From NCBI RefSeq assembly GCF_004959765.1, contig NZ_SJZD01000001.1:62001-126000 (forward strand): a DNA stretch of 64,000 nucleotides. The letters are read 5' to 3'. Numbering within the stretch: the stretch's first letter is position 1; the number at the start of each line of letters is the position of its first letter. This stretch comes from Flavobacterium sp. H122 (lineage in GTDB: Bacteria > Bacteroidota > Bacteroidia > Flavobacteriales > Flavobacteriaceae). Made by a program: the position numbers and the translations under genes. The notes beneath the pieces were generated by a model, which saw nothing but the letters and a program-made list of their open reading frames with translations, did no database searches and was not told the DNA's origin. Shown piece after piece: positions 1 to 7,534 of this stretch.

Positions 1-441
1 CATAAAACCTAAACCTCCAGTTGAAATGGTGCCTCCTACAGTCAATTTTTGCCAATCGGTAAGGGTAGGTGGCGTTGCATTTACCTTTAGCGTTTCTCTT
101 ACAAGATTTTCCCAAGTAATACCACCTTCTACAACAACAGAACCCGTTTTTCCATCAAAATCTATTGAAAGAATCTTATTCATAGTCTTGATATTAATAA
201 CGATACCTTGATCTGCTAAACACTGACCACTTGCTGAATGAGACATTCCTCGTGTGTTCACTGGAATTTCGTTAGTATTACAATAATTTATTAGCTTTTG
301 TACATCTTCTGTTGATTTAGGGTTCAAACACCCAACAGAATTTACAGTAATTATTTGTCCAAAATCTGTTTTCACTTTGGCTAAGGCATCTTCTTCGTTA
401 CTAAATTTTCCTTCAAATTTAGGTAACACTTGCTCCGTCAT
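1..441 (-). CDS. FAD-linked oxidase, cytokinin-dehydrogenase-like (partial)
   Basis: Only the N-terminal 147 residues lie in the window; the gene runs off the left edge. It reads as the FAD-binding (PCMH, FAD_binding_4) domain of the cytokinin oxidase family. The motif TRGMSHSASGQ around residues 63-73 matches the RGxGHSxxGQ flavin-attachment motif, with His68 as the expected covalent FAD ligand, and LTVGGTISTGGLG near residue 140 is the second FAD-contacting stretch. Start chosen at 441, so it overlaps the upstream gene by 23 bases, which suggests translational coupling within the operon that begins at 2718. It is probably an oxidase in a small-molecule pathway. The substrate cannot be told from this fragment. 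Confidence 0.75.
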   Translation of the reverse strand, partial: MTEQVLPKFEGKFSNEEDALAKVKTDFGQIITVNSVGCLNPKSTEDVQKLINYCNTNEIPVNTRGMSHSASGQCLADQGIVINIKTMNKILSIDFDGKTGSVVVEGGITWENLVRETLKVNATPPTLTDWQKLTVGGTISTGGLGFM

Positions 442-892
442 TAACATATTTATTATGGTATTCTTTCATTATTTTTTTATCAGATTCCGTAAGTTCGTAT
501 TTTCCATCCTTTAGAAGCTGTTCCAATATTTTAAATTCAACACTTAATAAATTTTGAAGGTCTATTATCTTTTGACTTAAAATTGGGGAAGGAATAAATA
601 CTTCTATAGTGATTTTTCCATTATCCCCATTTCTTATTGAAAACCGAAATTGTTTTTTAATTTTTTTTTCTAAAATCCACGTAAAATCTAGGAAATCATC
701 TAAATAATGATTTGTGTAAGTAATATTTATTTCCGTTTTTTCTCCAGTGTGATTGGTAATTTCATAGCATACATCTTCAATTACAACCAAATTGGTATGT
801 ACAGTCCAATAAGAAAGATTAATAGGATTTTTTAAAAATTCCATTAATCTTTCTTTTTCTACTAAAAGCATTACGCTAAAAATATTAGTCAT
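419..892 (-). CDS. hypothetical protein, possible SRPBCC (START-like) fold
   Basis: 157 residues, no signal peptide, no membrane segment. The pattern of an early short helix (FLKNPINLSYWTVH), a run of alternating strands, LDDFLDFTWILE in the middle and a long C-terminal helix ending LEQLLKDGK resembles SRPBCC-fold cyclase or lipid-transfer proteins. This is a fold guess from the hydrophobic pattern, not a motif match. Its start codon overlaps the stop of the upstream VOC gene by 8 bases (ATGACTAA) and its end overlaps the FAD oxidase start, so the three are almost certainly co-translated. A role as cyclase, aromatase or binding protein beside two oxidative enzymes is inference. Confidence 0.5.
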   Translation of the reverse strand: MTNIFSVMLLVEKERLMEFLKNPINLSYWTVHTNLVVIEDVCYEITNHTGEKTEINITYTNHYLDDFLDFTWILEKKIKKQFRFSIRNGDNGKITIEVFIPSPILSQKIIDLQNLLSVEFKILEQLLKDGKYELTESDKKIMKEYHNKYVNDGASVT

Positions 893-1832
893 GCAACAAG
901 GTTAATGGATAACCAGCATATTCTTTCTCTAACCTAATGGCATCCCCTTCAAATTCAAAATCTAAATTCAAGGATTCAAGTATATTTTTGCTTTTCTCAA
1001 AATTGACTGTTTTCAATGTTAATTCTACTGGAATAACTCCGTTTTGATATTCCTGAATTTCACTTAAGCTCAAAAACTTATCCTTTTCATTAGGGTTAAT
1101 TATTTTTTCACCTTCTATACTAAACCCTAAAACGCTGTTTAGGAAATTTTTTGCACTTTGCACTTCAGCAACGTTAATTTGAATATTATCAATTCTATCA
1201 ACTTCAATAGATTCTAAAACTTCAAAATAATTTGTTTTATCTAAAGACTTAATATCATCATCGTGTTTCAAGTTAGGATCATCTAAATAGGACTTCATAG
1301 TATTTGCTAATCCTGACATATTATCATGTGTAAAGAAACCTTGCTTCTCAGAAGTTTTATCCTCCGTCTCACTTTTCCTTTCTATCAACTCAATGAAAAC
1401 ACCTATATATTTATTTGAAATAAAAAATTGTCTCAATCCTGATAATGGATCTCTTAATATCTTATCTGACGTAATTTCAATTCCTTTAGAAACAAATAGT
1501 TCAAAAATATCTTCAATATCATCCACTTCAAAAGCTACATGGTGTATACCTTGTCCAAACTTCTCATAAAACTTATGAAAAATAGACTCCTTAGTTAAGC
1601 CTTCAGTTACCACCATTACACCTTTTTCATTATTTGGCCACCCAAGAACATAGTTCAGCATATCATGCTTACCTTCTGAAGCTGAACCGGCATTAACTAA
1701 AATTGTGTTTATTAGCTTGTACCCAAGCACATTTTGATGAAAGTCAGAAACAACTTTCGCATTAGGGACAATCAAAGTATAATGATCTATATTAAAACAT
1801 TTAATAGGAAAATCTAATTTTGGCTTAGTCAT
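885..1832 (-). CDS. VOC-family dioxygenase, 4-hydroxyphenylpyruvate dioxygenase-like
   Basis: 315 residues with two glyoxalase-fold (VOC) halves. The N-terminal half carries the metal-ligand pattern of HPPD and hydroxymandelate synthase: His17 in DHYTL, His98 in GIHHVAFEVDD, Glu148 in GVFIELIER, preceded by RDPLSGLRQFFI, which resembles the substrate-side segment of HPPD. The C-terminal half (about 205-315) keeps the fold pattern but no clear metal ligands. In classical HPPD the catalytic half is C-terminal and the protein is about 350-380 residues, so this is a shorter protein with the order reversed. A non-haem Fe(II) oxygenase or an isomerase-type VOC enzyme is likely. It lies 43 bases after the DsbA-like gene in the same operon. 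Confidence 0.65.
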   Translation of the reverse strand: MTKPKLDFPIKCFNIDHYTLIVPNAKVVSDFHQNVLGYKLINTILVNAGSASEGKHDMLNYVLGWPNNEKGVMVVTEGLTKESIFHKFYEKFGQGIHHVAFEVDDIEDIFELFVSKGIEITSDKILRDPLSGLRQFFISNKYIGVFIELIERKSETEDKTSEKQGFFTHDNMSGLANTMKSYLDDPNLKHDDDIKSLDKTNYFEVLESIEVDRIDNIQINVAEVQSAKNFLNSVLGFSIEGEKIINPNEKDKFLSLSEIQEYQNGVIPVELTLKTVNFEKSKNILESLNLDFEFEGDAIRLEKEYAGYPLTLLHD

Positions 1833-1875
1833 TAGCTGTATGTTTTTATTTGATTATAATCTTTTCTATAGTAGT

Positions 1876-2718
1876 TTACTCTTGTTTCGCATATAGCTGA
1901 CTCCTAACTTTATCTATCATGAGCTCACTTTTTGAAAACCCTCGGGAAATAATTGTAAATTGACCATTTGACTCTAGCAACACTGTAGGAAACGCTGTAA
2001 CCCCAATATTACGAGCAAATTCAAAATCTGATTTCACTAACTCTTTTATTTCATTAGATTCAAATTTTTCTTTAAATATTTCCTTTTTAATTCCAAATTC
2101 CTCTACAAAATCTAAATAAGCTTCAACATAATTTGTATTGCTATTATTTATATAAAAGGCCTTTTGCACTCTTTCATAAAATTCATTTTCTATTTGAGGA
2201 GCAAGCTGTCTCATTACGACTACTGCTCTTGAAGGCGGTTCTGTATCAAGGATAAAGGAATCATCATACAAGACTTTATTATTGATAGGGAGCCCAGTCG
2301 TTTTAGCTAGGTTAGCAAAATGCGGTAATAAATAATCTCTCATGTTAGAAATTGGCTCTTTTCCATAAGGTCTAAGCCCGCCTAATACTAATTGAAAGTC
2401 TAATACTCCATCAAACTCTTTTTTCAACGCCTTAATTTCTGATGAAAATGCCAAACATGTGGAACATATTGGGTCTCCCACATAAATTAATTTCCCGTTT
2501 TTAATACCTGATAAGGAAGATTCAATCTCATCATTGGAATTGGAAGATATTGAACACTTTCCAGTATTCAAGTCACACGCAAAACCGTTATCATAATCTG
2601 TTTTTTCTGTATTAGTTGTATTTTCCATAGCTTTTGAAGTGTCATTTTTAATTTTCGAACACCCAAGAATCATAGCACAAAACCCTGCTACAATCAAGAA
2701 AAAAAATCTCGTTTTCAT
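1876..2718 (-). CDS. DsbA-family thiol-disulfide lipoprotein
   Basis: 280 residues. It begins with a lipoprotein signal (hydrophobic residues 5-19, then MILGC with lipidated Cys20), so it should be anchored in an envelope membrane. A thioredoxin-fold active site CSTC lies at residues 85-88 after the strand KLIYV. A long helical insertion follows, then a cis-Pro region near FARNIGVTAFPTVLLE around residue 245, as in DsbA/FrnE proteins. It is the first gene of the minus-strand operon, divergent from the HxlR regulator with the double palindrome between them. HxlR proteins often sense redox or electrophile stress, so a redox-linked operon is plausible; this is inference. Confidence 0.8.
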   Translation of the reverse strand: MKTRFFFLIVAGFCAMILGCSKIKNDTSKAMENTTNTEKTDYDNGFACDLNTGKCSISSNSNDEIESSLSGIKNGKLIYVGDPICSTCLAFSSEIKALKKEFDGVLDFQLVLGGLRPYGKEPISNMRDYLLPHFANLAKTTGLPINNKVLYDDSFILDTEPPSRAVVVMRQLAPQIENEFYERVQKAFYINNSNTNYVEAYLDFVEEFGIKKEIFKEKFESNEIKELVKSDFEFARNIGVTAFPTVLLESNGQFTIISRGFSKSELMIDKVRSQLYAKQE

Positions 2719-2747
2719 TGTTCTGTAATATTTTTCTTATGATTTAA

Positions 2748-2755
2748 CAAAGTTA
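2748..2755 (-). promoter_or_regulatory. candidate -7 element for the DsbA-like operon
   Basis: Read on the minus strand this is TAACTTTG, matching the Bacteroidota -7 consensus TAnnTTTG, 30 bases before the start codon at 2718. No good TTTG lies at the usual distance upstream, so a regulator may be needed or the call may be wrong. Confidence 0.35.
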
Positions 2756-2768
2756 TATACAAAAAGCA

Positions 2769-2776
2769 TATTTTTG
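2769..2776 (+). promoter_or_regulatory. candidate -7 element for the HxlR gene
   Basis: TATTTTTG fits TAnnTTTG. Transcription would start at about 2782, exactly at the first base of the paired palindromes, which would place the operator at the start site. The -33 element is poor. Confidence 0.35.
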
Positions 2777-2781
2777 ATATG

Positions 2782-2818
2782 AGTTTCCTGTAGGAAACTA
2801 GTTTCTTCTAAGAAACTA
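2782..2818. promoter_or_regulatory. double palindromic operator between dsbA-like and hxlR genes
   Basis: Two near-identical perfect dyads lie side by side: AGTTTCCT-GT-AGGAAACT at 2782-2799 and TAGTTTCTT-CT-AAGAAACTA at 2799-2818. Their centres (2790.5 and 2808.5) are 18 bp apart and each has the half-site AGTTTC. Paired dyads just before a winged-helix regulator gene and beside a divergent promoter are the usual layout for autoregulation, so these are the likely sites for the HxlR protein encoded at 2838. Confidence 0.7.
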
Positions 2819-2837
2819 ACTAGCTTAACCTGTTAAA

Positions 2838-3197
2838 ATGAAAAAAGAAATTATTCTAACACAAGAATGTAATCAAGAAATAAGAGCCATTTCAGATACT
2901 ATGGAAGTATTATCTGGAAAATGGAAGATCCAAATAATTGCGACGTTACTTATACATGGCAAAATGCGATTCATGGAGTTACTGAGAACAACAAATGGTA
3001 TTGGTGCTAAAAAACTATCTAAAGATTTGGAAGAATTAGAAATGAACAAACTCATTACAAGAACAGTAATGAACACGAAACCTATAACTGTAGAATACGA
3101 AATCACACCATATGGAAGAAAAATGGAACACTTAATTAATAAAATTACTGAATGGGGGCTAAAACATCGAGAACATATGTTTAAGGAAAACAACTAA
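2838..3197 (+). CDS. HxlR-family winged-helix transcriptional regulator
   Basis: 119 residues, standard HxlR length. N-terminal CNQEIRAISDTMEVLSGKWKIQIIATLL is the signature start of the family (Cys then the GKW motif), followed by the helix-turn-helix MRFMELLRTTNGIGAKKLSKDLEELE and the wing with VEYEITPYGRKM. The single Cys near the N-terminus (Cys11) is the position used as a redox sensor in some members such as HypR and YodB; whether it is used here is unknown. It is divergent from the DsbA-like operon and has two operator-like dyads 20 bases upstream of its start. Confidence 0.88.
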   Translation: MKKEIILTQECNQEIRAISDTMEVLSGKWKIQIIATLLIHGKMRFMELLRTTNGIGAKKLSKDLEELEMNKLITRTVMNTKPITVEYEITPYGRKMEHLINKITEWGLKHREHMFKENN

Positions 3198-3226
3198 GTT
3201 CTAAAGTATAATCTATTATTATTCAG

Positions 3227-3340
3227 ATGTATATATTTTTGAAATACCAAAATCAAGTATTTATACTCATATCGTTAATTTATTCTATTCTTACTTTTAT
3301 AATAGTATTAGCGGCAACCGAAAAGCTATTAATAGAGTAG
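3227..3340 (+). CDS. possible 37-residue membrane peptide upstream of the first VapA-like gene
   Basis: An ATG-to-TAG frame encoding a short basic start, a strongly hydrophobic stretch (about 20 residues of I, L, V, F) and an acidic end. It ends 23 bases before the VapA-like start. The equivalent region upstream of the second VapA-like gene keeps similar residues (NQV-x-x-LI) but has in-frame stops and no start. It may be a real small protein or only the remains of the shared upstream region. Confidence 0.25.
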   Translation: MYIFLKYQNQVFILISLIYSILTFIIVLAATEKLLIE

Positions 3341-3342
3341 GT
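3251..3342 (+). promoter_or_regulatory. upstream region conserved between the two VapA-like genes (copy 1)
   Basis: Three blocks match the region before the second VapA-like gene: 3251-3272 (19 of 22 bases identical, ending TACTCATAT), ACCGAAAAGCT at 3317-3327, and AGAGTAGGT at 3334-3342. The first block ends 91 bases before the ATG here and 93 in the second copy. No standard TAnnTTTG box is seen inside the blocks, so they may bind a regulator or be relics of the gene duplication. Confidence 0.55.
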
Positions 3343-3363
3343 TAAACAAGTAAATCTAACAAT

Positions 3364-3819
3364 ATGTCAAATATCAATGGATTGGAAACAGTTCCACAAG
3401 TCAGTAGAGAAATAATTGCCCATGATTTTCAAAATACATTGAGCGGTAAATTAGATAATGTAGTTATTGATACAATTAAAAAAGAAATTCTTTCTGCCAC
3501 AACAGCGTATCCGGCAATATGTAGTTTTATTGACTCATTCTTTTATTTACAGCTTCAGATTACCATAACAAACGGTAAAACATTTAATGGTCATGCAAGT
3601 GGGTCAAATAGTATAGGCACTGGAGGTATGGCAGGTCAAGTAAATACAAACGATATTGATAGACTTTATGCAGATACCGTGAGTATGCAGCTCTTATTTA
3701 CAATAGCTTATTCAGGAGTTGCTTTTTATGATAAAGACGCAAATTTTCTTGGCATTTTTATTGGACCCGCAGTTGGAGTACCTTCGGGCTCCGGAAGCGG
3801 CCCTGGTTCTTGGTCATAA
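3364..3819 (+). CDS. VapA-family (Rhodococcus equi virulence-associated) protein, copy 1
   Basis: 151 residues. The core from about residue 60 follows the Vap beta-barrel pattern: LQLQITITNGKTFNGHA, then GGMAGQVNTNDIDRLYADTVSMQ, YSGVAFYDKDANFLGIF and a glycine-serine end GSGSGPGSWS. Rhodococcus VapA has the matching blocks FDGDAGG, TSDLQRLYKDTVSFQ, FFDSSGGFLGH and GGGSGSW. The N-terminal 22 residues (PQVSREIIAHDF) are shared with the second copy at 12009. Neither copy has a secretion signal, unlike VapA, so these are cytoplasmic or exported by another route. VapA perturbs host endosome pH; the role here is unknown. This copy is more diverged than copy 2. Confidence 0.75.
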   Translation: MSNINGLETVPQVSREIIAHDFQNTLSGKLDNVVIDTIKKEILSATTAYPAICSFIDSFFYLQLQITITNGKTFNGHASGSNSIGTGGMAGQVNTNDIDRLYADTVSMQLLFTIAYSGVAFYDKDANFLGIFIGPAVGVPSGSGSGPGSWS

Positions 3820-3951
3820 ACTCATTAATATTTTATAAAAAAGATAATTGATCATTAAGCTTATCAAAAAAATAGCAATAAATAATATTCTTTAAGAATC
3901 CATATATTTTACATAACTTTATGTTAATCAGTAATTTATAATTTATTCTTC

Positions 3952-4638
3952 ATGAAAAATACAACAATAATTTTAGTTCATGGTGCTTGGGGTGATGGCT
4001 CACATTGGAAAAATGTAATCCCAAAACTAACAAAAGCCGGATACAAAATAAGAGCAGTACAAAATCCACTTACTTCGTTGGAAGATGATGTACAAAAAAC
4101 CATAGATTTGATAAATGCACAAGAAGATAATGTACTTTTAGTTGGACATTCTTATGGTGGTGCTGTTATTTCTGAAGCTGGAAATAATGACAAAGTAAAA
4201 GGATTGGTTTATATTGCCGCTTTTGCACCAGACAAAGGTGAAAGCTTGGGTGCTTTACTTGCAAAACGCCAAACTTCAGGAGGGGCAAGTATTGCTCCAG
4301 ATAACAAAGGATTTTTGTGGATAAAATATGATGAGTTTCAAAGAGAATTTTGTCCTGATGTAAACGATGAAGATGCTTTAGTTATGTCACTTTCCCAGAA
4401 AGCCATTAATGGACAATGTTTTGGAGATAAGATCAATGAACCCGCATGGAAAAGTAAACCAGCTTGGTATCAAATTTCAGCACAAGACAAAATGATACAC
4501 CCCGAAACGCAAAAAGAGATGGCAGAAAGAATGAATCCAAAAAAAATCATTAATCTTGATGCAAGTCACGCTTCATTGGCTTCATTTCCAGATGAAGTTA
4601 CCGATTTGATTATTGAAGCAGCCAAATCATTTGAATAA
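3952..4638 (+). CDS. alpha/beta-fold hydrolase (esterase-like)
   Basis: 228 residues, a compact alpha/beta hydrolase of the EstC/haloperoxidase-like kind. The oxyanion motif HGAWGDGSHW is at residues 10-19, the nucleophile elbow GHSYGG puts Ser67 in place, and the catalytic His is expected in DASHASLASFP near residue 206. There is no signal peptide, so it is cytoplasmic. It stands alone between the VapA-like gene and the DUF418 gene with about 130 bases on each side. The substrate is unknown; proteins of this type act on small esters. Confidence 0.85.
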   Translation: MKNTTIILVHGAWGDGSHWKNVIPKLTKAGYKIRAVQNPLTSLEDDVQKTIDLINAQEDNVLLVGHSYGGAVISEAGNNDKVKGLVYIAAFAPDKGESLGALLAKRQTSGGASIAPDNKGFLWIKYDEFQREFCPDVNDEDALVMSLSQKAINGQCFGDKINEPAWKSKPAWYQISAQDKMIHPETQKEMAERMNPKKIINLDASHASLASFPDEVTDLIIEAAKSFE

Positions 4639-4770
4639 AAATACTGTTGCTAACAACAGTTTCATGTTATAAGTTTTTAAAGGTAATTTTATATATTTGG
4701 CTTCAGTTTTAACGAGAAAAATCTCTTTATTTCATGGAGACAGTAAGGTATTATATATATTAAAACAAAC

Positions 4771-5928
4771 ATGCAAACAACGCAACGAGTAGAAATTATT
4801 GATGTATTAAGAGGCTGGGCGCTTTTTGTAGTGGTTATATCCAATTATTTATATTTTGGATACAGTCCGGAAGGGAAAATAAATGGAAATGAGATTGTAA
4901 ATACATTTATAGAAACACTGGAAACCTATTTGTTTTCTGCTAAGGGATGGACATTGCTTTTTGTGCTGTTTGGCTTTGGTTTTGGAGTTATTTATGAAAA
5001 AAGACAGCAAAACACTCACATATTTCTTTTCCGACGCATGTTGGTTTTGTCAGTTTTTGCCCTTTTTAACAGTATTCTTTTTGATGGGGATATCTTAAGG
5101 GATTATGCTTTTTTAGGACTTCTTTTTTTGTTTTTTATTCATTTATCAGCTAAAAAATTAATGCTTACTGCAAGTATAATGTTTTTGATTTTTCCTTTTT
5201 TAACGGCAAAAATAAATACTATAGATGGATCCCATATCAATGCTCTAGCCGAAGCTATAGCTCCTTTACGGGGAAGTAGTCAGTGGCTGGATGTCTTTAA
5301 ATACAATTTATTAAGCTCTTATTATTACGAAGTGCTTAGTCTGCCATACTCGGTAACTGCACATTTTGTAATGTTTGCCTGCATGCTGTTTGGGTTGGCA
5401 TTGCAAAAGAGTCATTTTTTTGTAAATCTGCCTGAAAAGAAAAAGCTTTTTCAAAAAGTTTTGATCAGCTCGCTTACACTGACATTAGTAATGTGGGGAA
5501 TCTTTATACTTTCAGCTGCTTTACAATGGAGTTACTTAAAATATTTTTCTTTTCATTACTGGTTGGTAATAGCCACAATGCTGTTTACAGCTTCGGGTAT
5601 CGTTTTATTGTATATCAATAATAAAGGAAAGGCTCTGTTTAAAGCTTTTTCACATGTTGGAAAAATGACTTTTACCAATTATATCGTTCAAAACATAATA
5701 AGTTTTATAGTGTTTCAAGGAGCAGGGTTAAGAGTGTTTCATCATTTACCGTTTTATTTTTACTTTGTTTTTGCAATAGTCGTTTATTGTCTGCAGACAG
5801 CTTTTAGCTACTGGTGGCTCCAATCACACACTTACGGTCCTTTTGAATGGTTATGGAGAAAGCTGAGCGCAACCGGAGCCAAAACACCACAATTATTGCC
5901 TATCCGTATTTTTGTAAGAAAGAGATAA
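4771..5928 (+). CDS. DUF418-family integral membrane protein
   Basis: 385 residues with about nine or ten hydrophobic segments. The N-terminus IIDVLRGWALFVVVISNY is the usual opening of DUF418 and acyltransferase-3-like proteins, and the C-terminal part with FSHVGKMTFTNYIVQNIISF followed by an aromatic-rich end (YWWLQSHTYGPFEWLWR) is the DUF418 domain signature. The function of the family is not established, though a transport role is often suggested. A possible -7 element TATATTTG lies at 4692-4699. It is monocistronic. Confidence 0.85.
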   Translation: MQTTQRVEIIDVLRGWALFVVVISNYLYFGYSPEGKINGNEIVNTFIETLETYLFSAKGWTLLFVLFGFGFGVIYEKRQQNTHIFLFRRMLVLSVFALFNSILFDGDILRDYAFLGLLFLFFIHLSAKKLMLTASIMFLIFPFLTAKINTIDGSHINALAEAIAPLRGSSQWLDVFKYNLLSSYYYEVLSLPYSVTAHFVMFACMLFGLALQKSHFFVNLPEKKKLFQKVLISSLTLTLVMWGIFILSAALQWSYLKYFSFHYWLVIATMLFTASGIVLLYINNKGKALFKAFSHVGKMTFTNYIVQNIISFIVFQGAGLRVFHHLPFYFYFVFAIVVYCLQTAFSYWWLQSHTYGPFEWLWRKLSATGAKTPQLLPIRIFVRKR

Positions 5929-6076
5929 TATAGAATGAAAAGTTGTGGTTTAAAATAGCTCTCAGACACATAATTATATGATTTGCCCAACGTTTATTGT
6001 TCTAATAATCTAACTGTCAAACCATCCGGCAGAACAAAAAATAAAAGTAAATCACTCTATATTAATATATTATGAC

Positions 6077-6084
6077 TATATTTG
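6077..6084 (+). promoter_or_regulatory. candidate -7 element for the helicase leader
   Basis: TATATTTG matches TAnnTTTG. The -33 region lacks a clear TTTG. Predicted start at about 6090. Confidence 0.35.
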
Positions 6085-6365
6085 CACCTGATTGGTTTTC
6101 TGCCAGTGCTCTTCCTGATTGTGATTTTTTTTCTATTTCTCTTCAGTTTTGGCGTTTCAGTTGCCTTAGTATTAATAAATAACAAATTCAAAACTGTTTT
6201 TTACCATCTTCACTATTCATCGTTACTTTTGTGAGAATTTAGCAAATAGGTTAAATTATTTTACCCTGTTATTTCCGTTGCTGTTCCATAAAAAAAAGAT
6301 GATGGATACCACATTAACAAAACATTGAATAATAATTAAATGATTTCAGTGTTTTGAAATAACCC

Positions 6366-6383
6366 AAGCCTTTATAAAGGCTT
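6366..6383. repeat. perfect 18-bp palindrome before the helicase start
   Basis: AAGCCTTTA joined directly to its reverse complement. It could be a protein-binding dyad or part of an RNA structure near the ribosome binding region of the gene at 6398. Confidence 0.5.
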
Positions 6384-6397
6384 ATAATTTAAATCGT

Positions 6398-7513
6398 ATG
6401 ACTTTTAAAAATTTAAATATAATTGATCCTATTCTCAAGGCACTTGAGCAGGAAAAATATGTTACCCCAACCCCCATACAACAACAAGCTATTCCTTTAA
6501 TCTTGAAAGGCAGTGATGTGATGGGATGCGCACAAACAGGGACTGGAAAAACGGCCGCTTTTGCCATTCCTATTCTGCAGCGGTTAGCCAATACACCTGA
6601 AAAACAGCCTAATGCAATAAGGACTTTGATCCTTACACCTACAAGAGAGTTGGCAATTCAAATTAGTGATAATTTTACCTCTTACGGGACGCACATGAAA
6701 TTGAAACATACTTTTATTTTTGGAGGTGTTTCTCAATTTCATCAGATAAAAACATTAAAAAAGGGTACTGATATACTAATTGCAACTCCCGGACGTTTAT
6801 TAGATTTAATGCAGCAAAGAGAAGTAGATCTTTCGCACTTGGAAATTTTTGTATTGGATGAAGCCGATCGTATGCTTGACATGGGTTTTGTACATGATGT
6901 AAAAAAAGTAGTGGCTAGTTTACCACAAAACAGGCAAACCTTGTTTTTTTCAGCTACCATGCCGGACACAATAAAAAAGCTGGCTGAAAAAATACTGAAA
7001 AACCCTGCGTATGTCAGCGTGGATCCTGTTTCCTCTACGGCGCAGTCGATAACGCAATCGGTGTATTTTGTTGAGAAAAATGATAAGGAAAAATTATTGG
7101 CAACAATTTTAGATGAAGAAGGAATATCACGTTCATTGGTTTTTACCCGAACAAAACATGGTGCCAACAAGCTTGTAGATAAACTAACCAAAAAAGGTAT
7201 TACAGCGGCTGCCATACACGGAAACAAATCACAAAATGCACGTCAGAAAGCTTTGGAAGATTTCAAGCTTAACTCCCTTAGGGTTCTGGTAGCAACTGAT
7301 ATTGCTTCCCGTGGTATTGATATTGATGAGCTGCCGCATGTGGTGAATTATGATTTGCCTAATATTCCTGAAACCTATGTTCACAGAATAGGACGAACGG
7401 GACGTGGCGGCAAAAAAGGAACAGCTGTAACGTTTTGCAGTACAGAGGAAAAATCTGACCTTAAGAATATTGAGAAACTTATAGGGGTGCGTCTGACCGT
7501 TTCAACGGTATAA
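6398..7513 (+). CDS. DEAD-box ATP-dependent RNA helicase (RhlE-like)
   Basis: 371 residues with all core motifs in order: Q motif TPTPIQQQAIP (about 23-33), AQTGTGKT (45-52), PTRELA, TPGRLLD, DEAD within VLDEADRML (about 150), SAT, then in the second RecA domain VFTRTKHGA, VATDIASRGIDI and HRIGRTGR. It stops soon after the last motif, so it lacks the long basic tail of many RhlE or CsdA proteins. It should remodel structured RNA or ribosome precursors. A small gene follows after 21 bases. The long leader suggests post-transcriptional control. Confidence 0.93.
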   Translation: MTFKNLNIIDPILKALEQEKYVTPTPIQQQAIPLILKGSDVMGCAQTGTGKTAAFAIPILQRLANTPEKQPNAIRTLILTPTRELAIQISDNFTSYGTHMKLKHTFIFGGVSQFHQIKTLKKGTDILIATPGRLLDLMQQREVDLSHLEIFVLDEADRMLDMGFVHDVKKVVASLPQNRQTLFFSATMPDTIKKLAEKILKNPAYVSVDPVSSTAQSITQSVYFVEKNDKEKLLATILDEEGISRSLVFTRTKHGANKLVDKLTKKGITAAAIHGNKSQNARQKALEDFKLNSLRVLVATDIASRGIDIDELPHVVNYDLPNIPETYVHRIGRTGRGGKKGTAVTFCSTEEKSDLKNIEKLIGVRLTVSTV

Positions 7514-7534
7514 TAAAGTAATATAATAATAGGT

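Larger units (their letters stand above)
5929..6397. other. 469-base non-coding stretch, probably the leader of the DEAD-box helicase
   Basis: No credible coding frame. It contains a -7-like box TATATTTG at 6077-6084, which would give a 5' leader of about 300 bases, and an 18-bp perfect palindrome at 6366-6383 (AAGCCTTTA-TAAAGGCTT) 14 bases before the helicase start. Long structured leaders are common on cold-induced RNA helicase genes; a role here is inferred. Confidence 0.45.

Noticed and set aside
2873..3193. 106-codon minus-strand frame
   Set aside because: Antisense of the HxlR gene, Ser- and Ile-rich, typical of shadows in AT-rich DNA.
6742..7227. 161-codon minus-strand frame
   Set aside because: Antisense of the DEAD-box helicase motifs.
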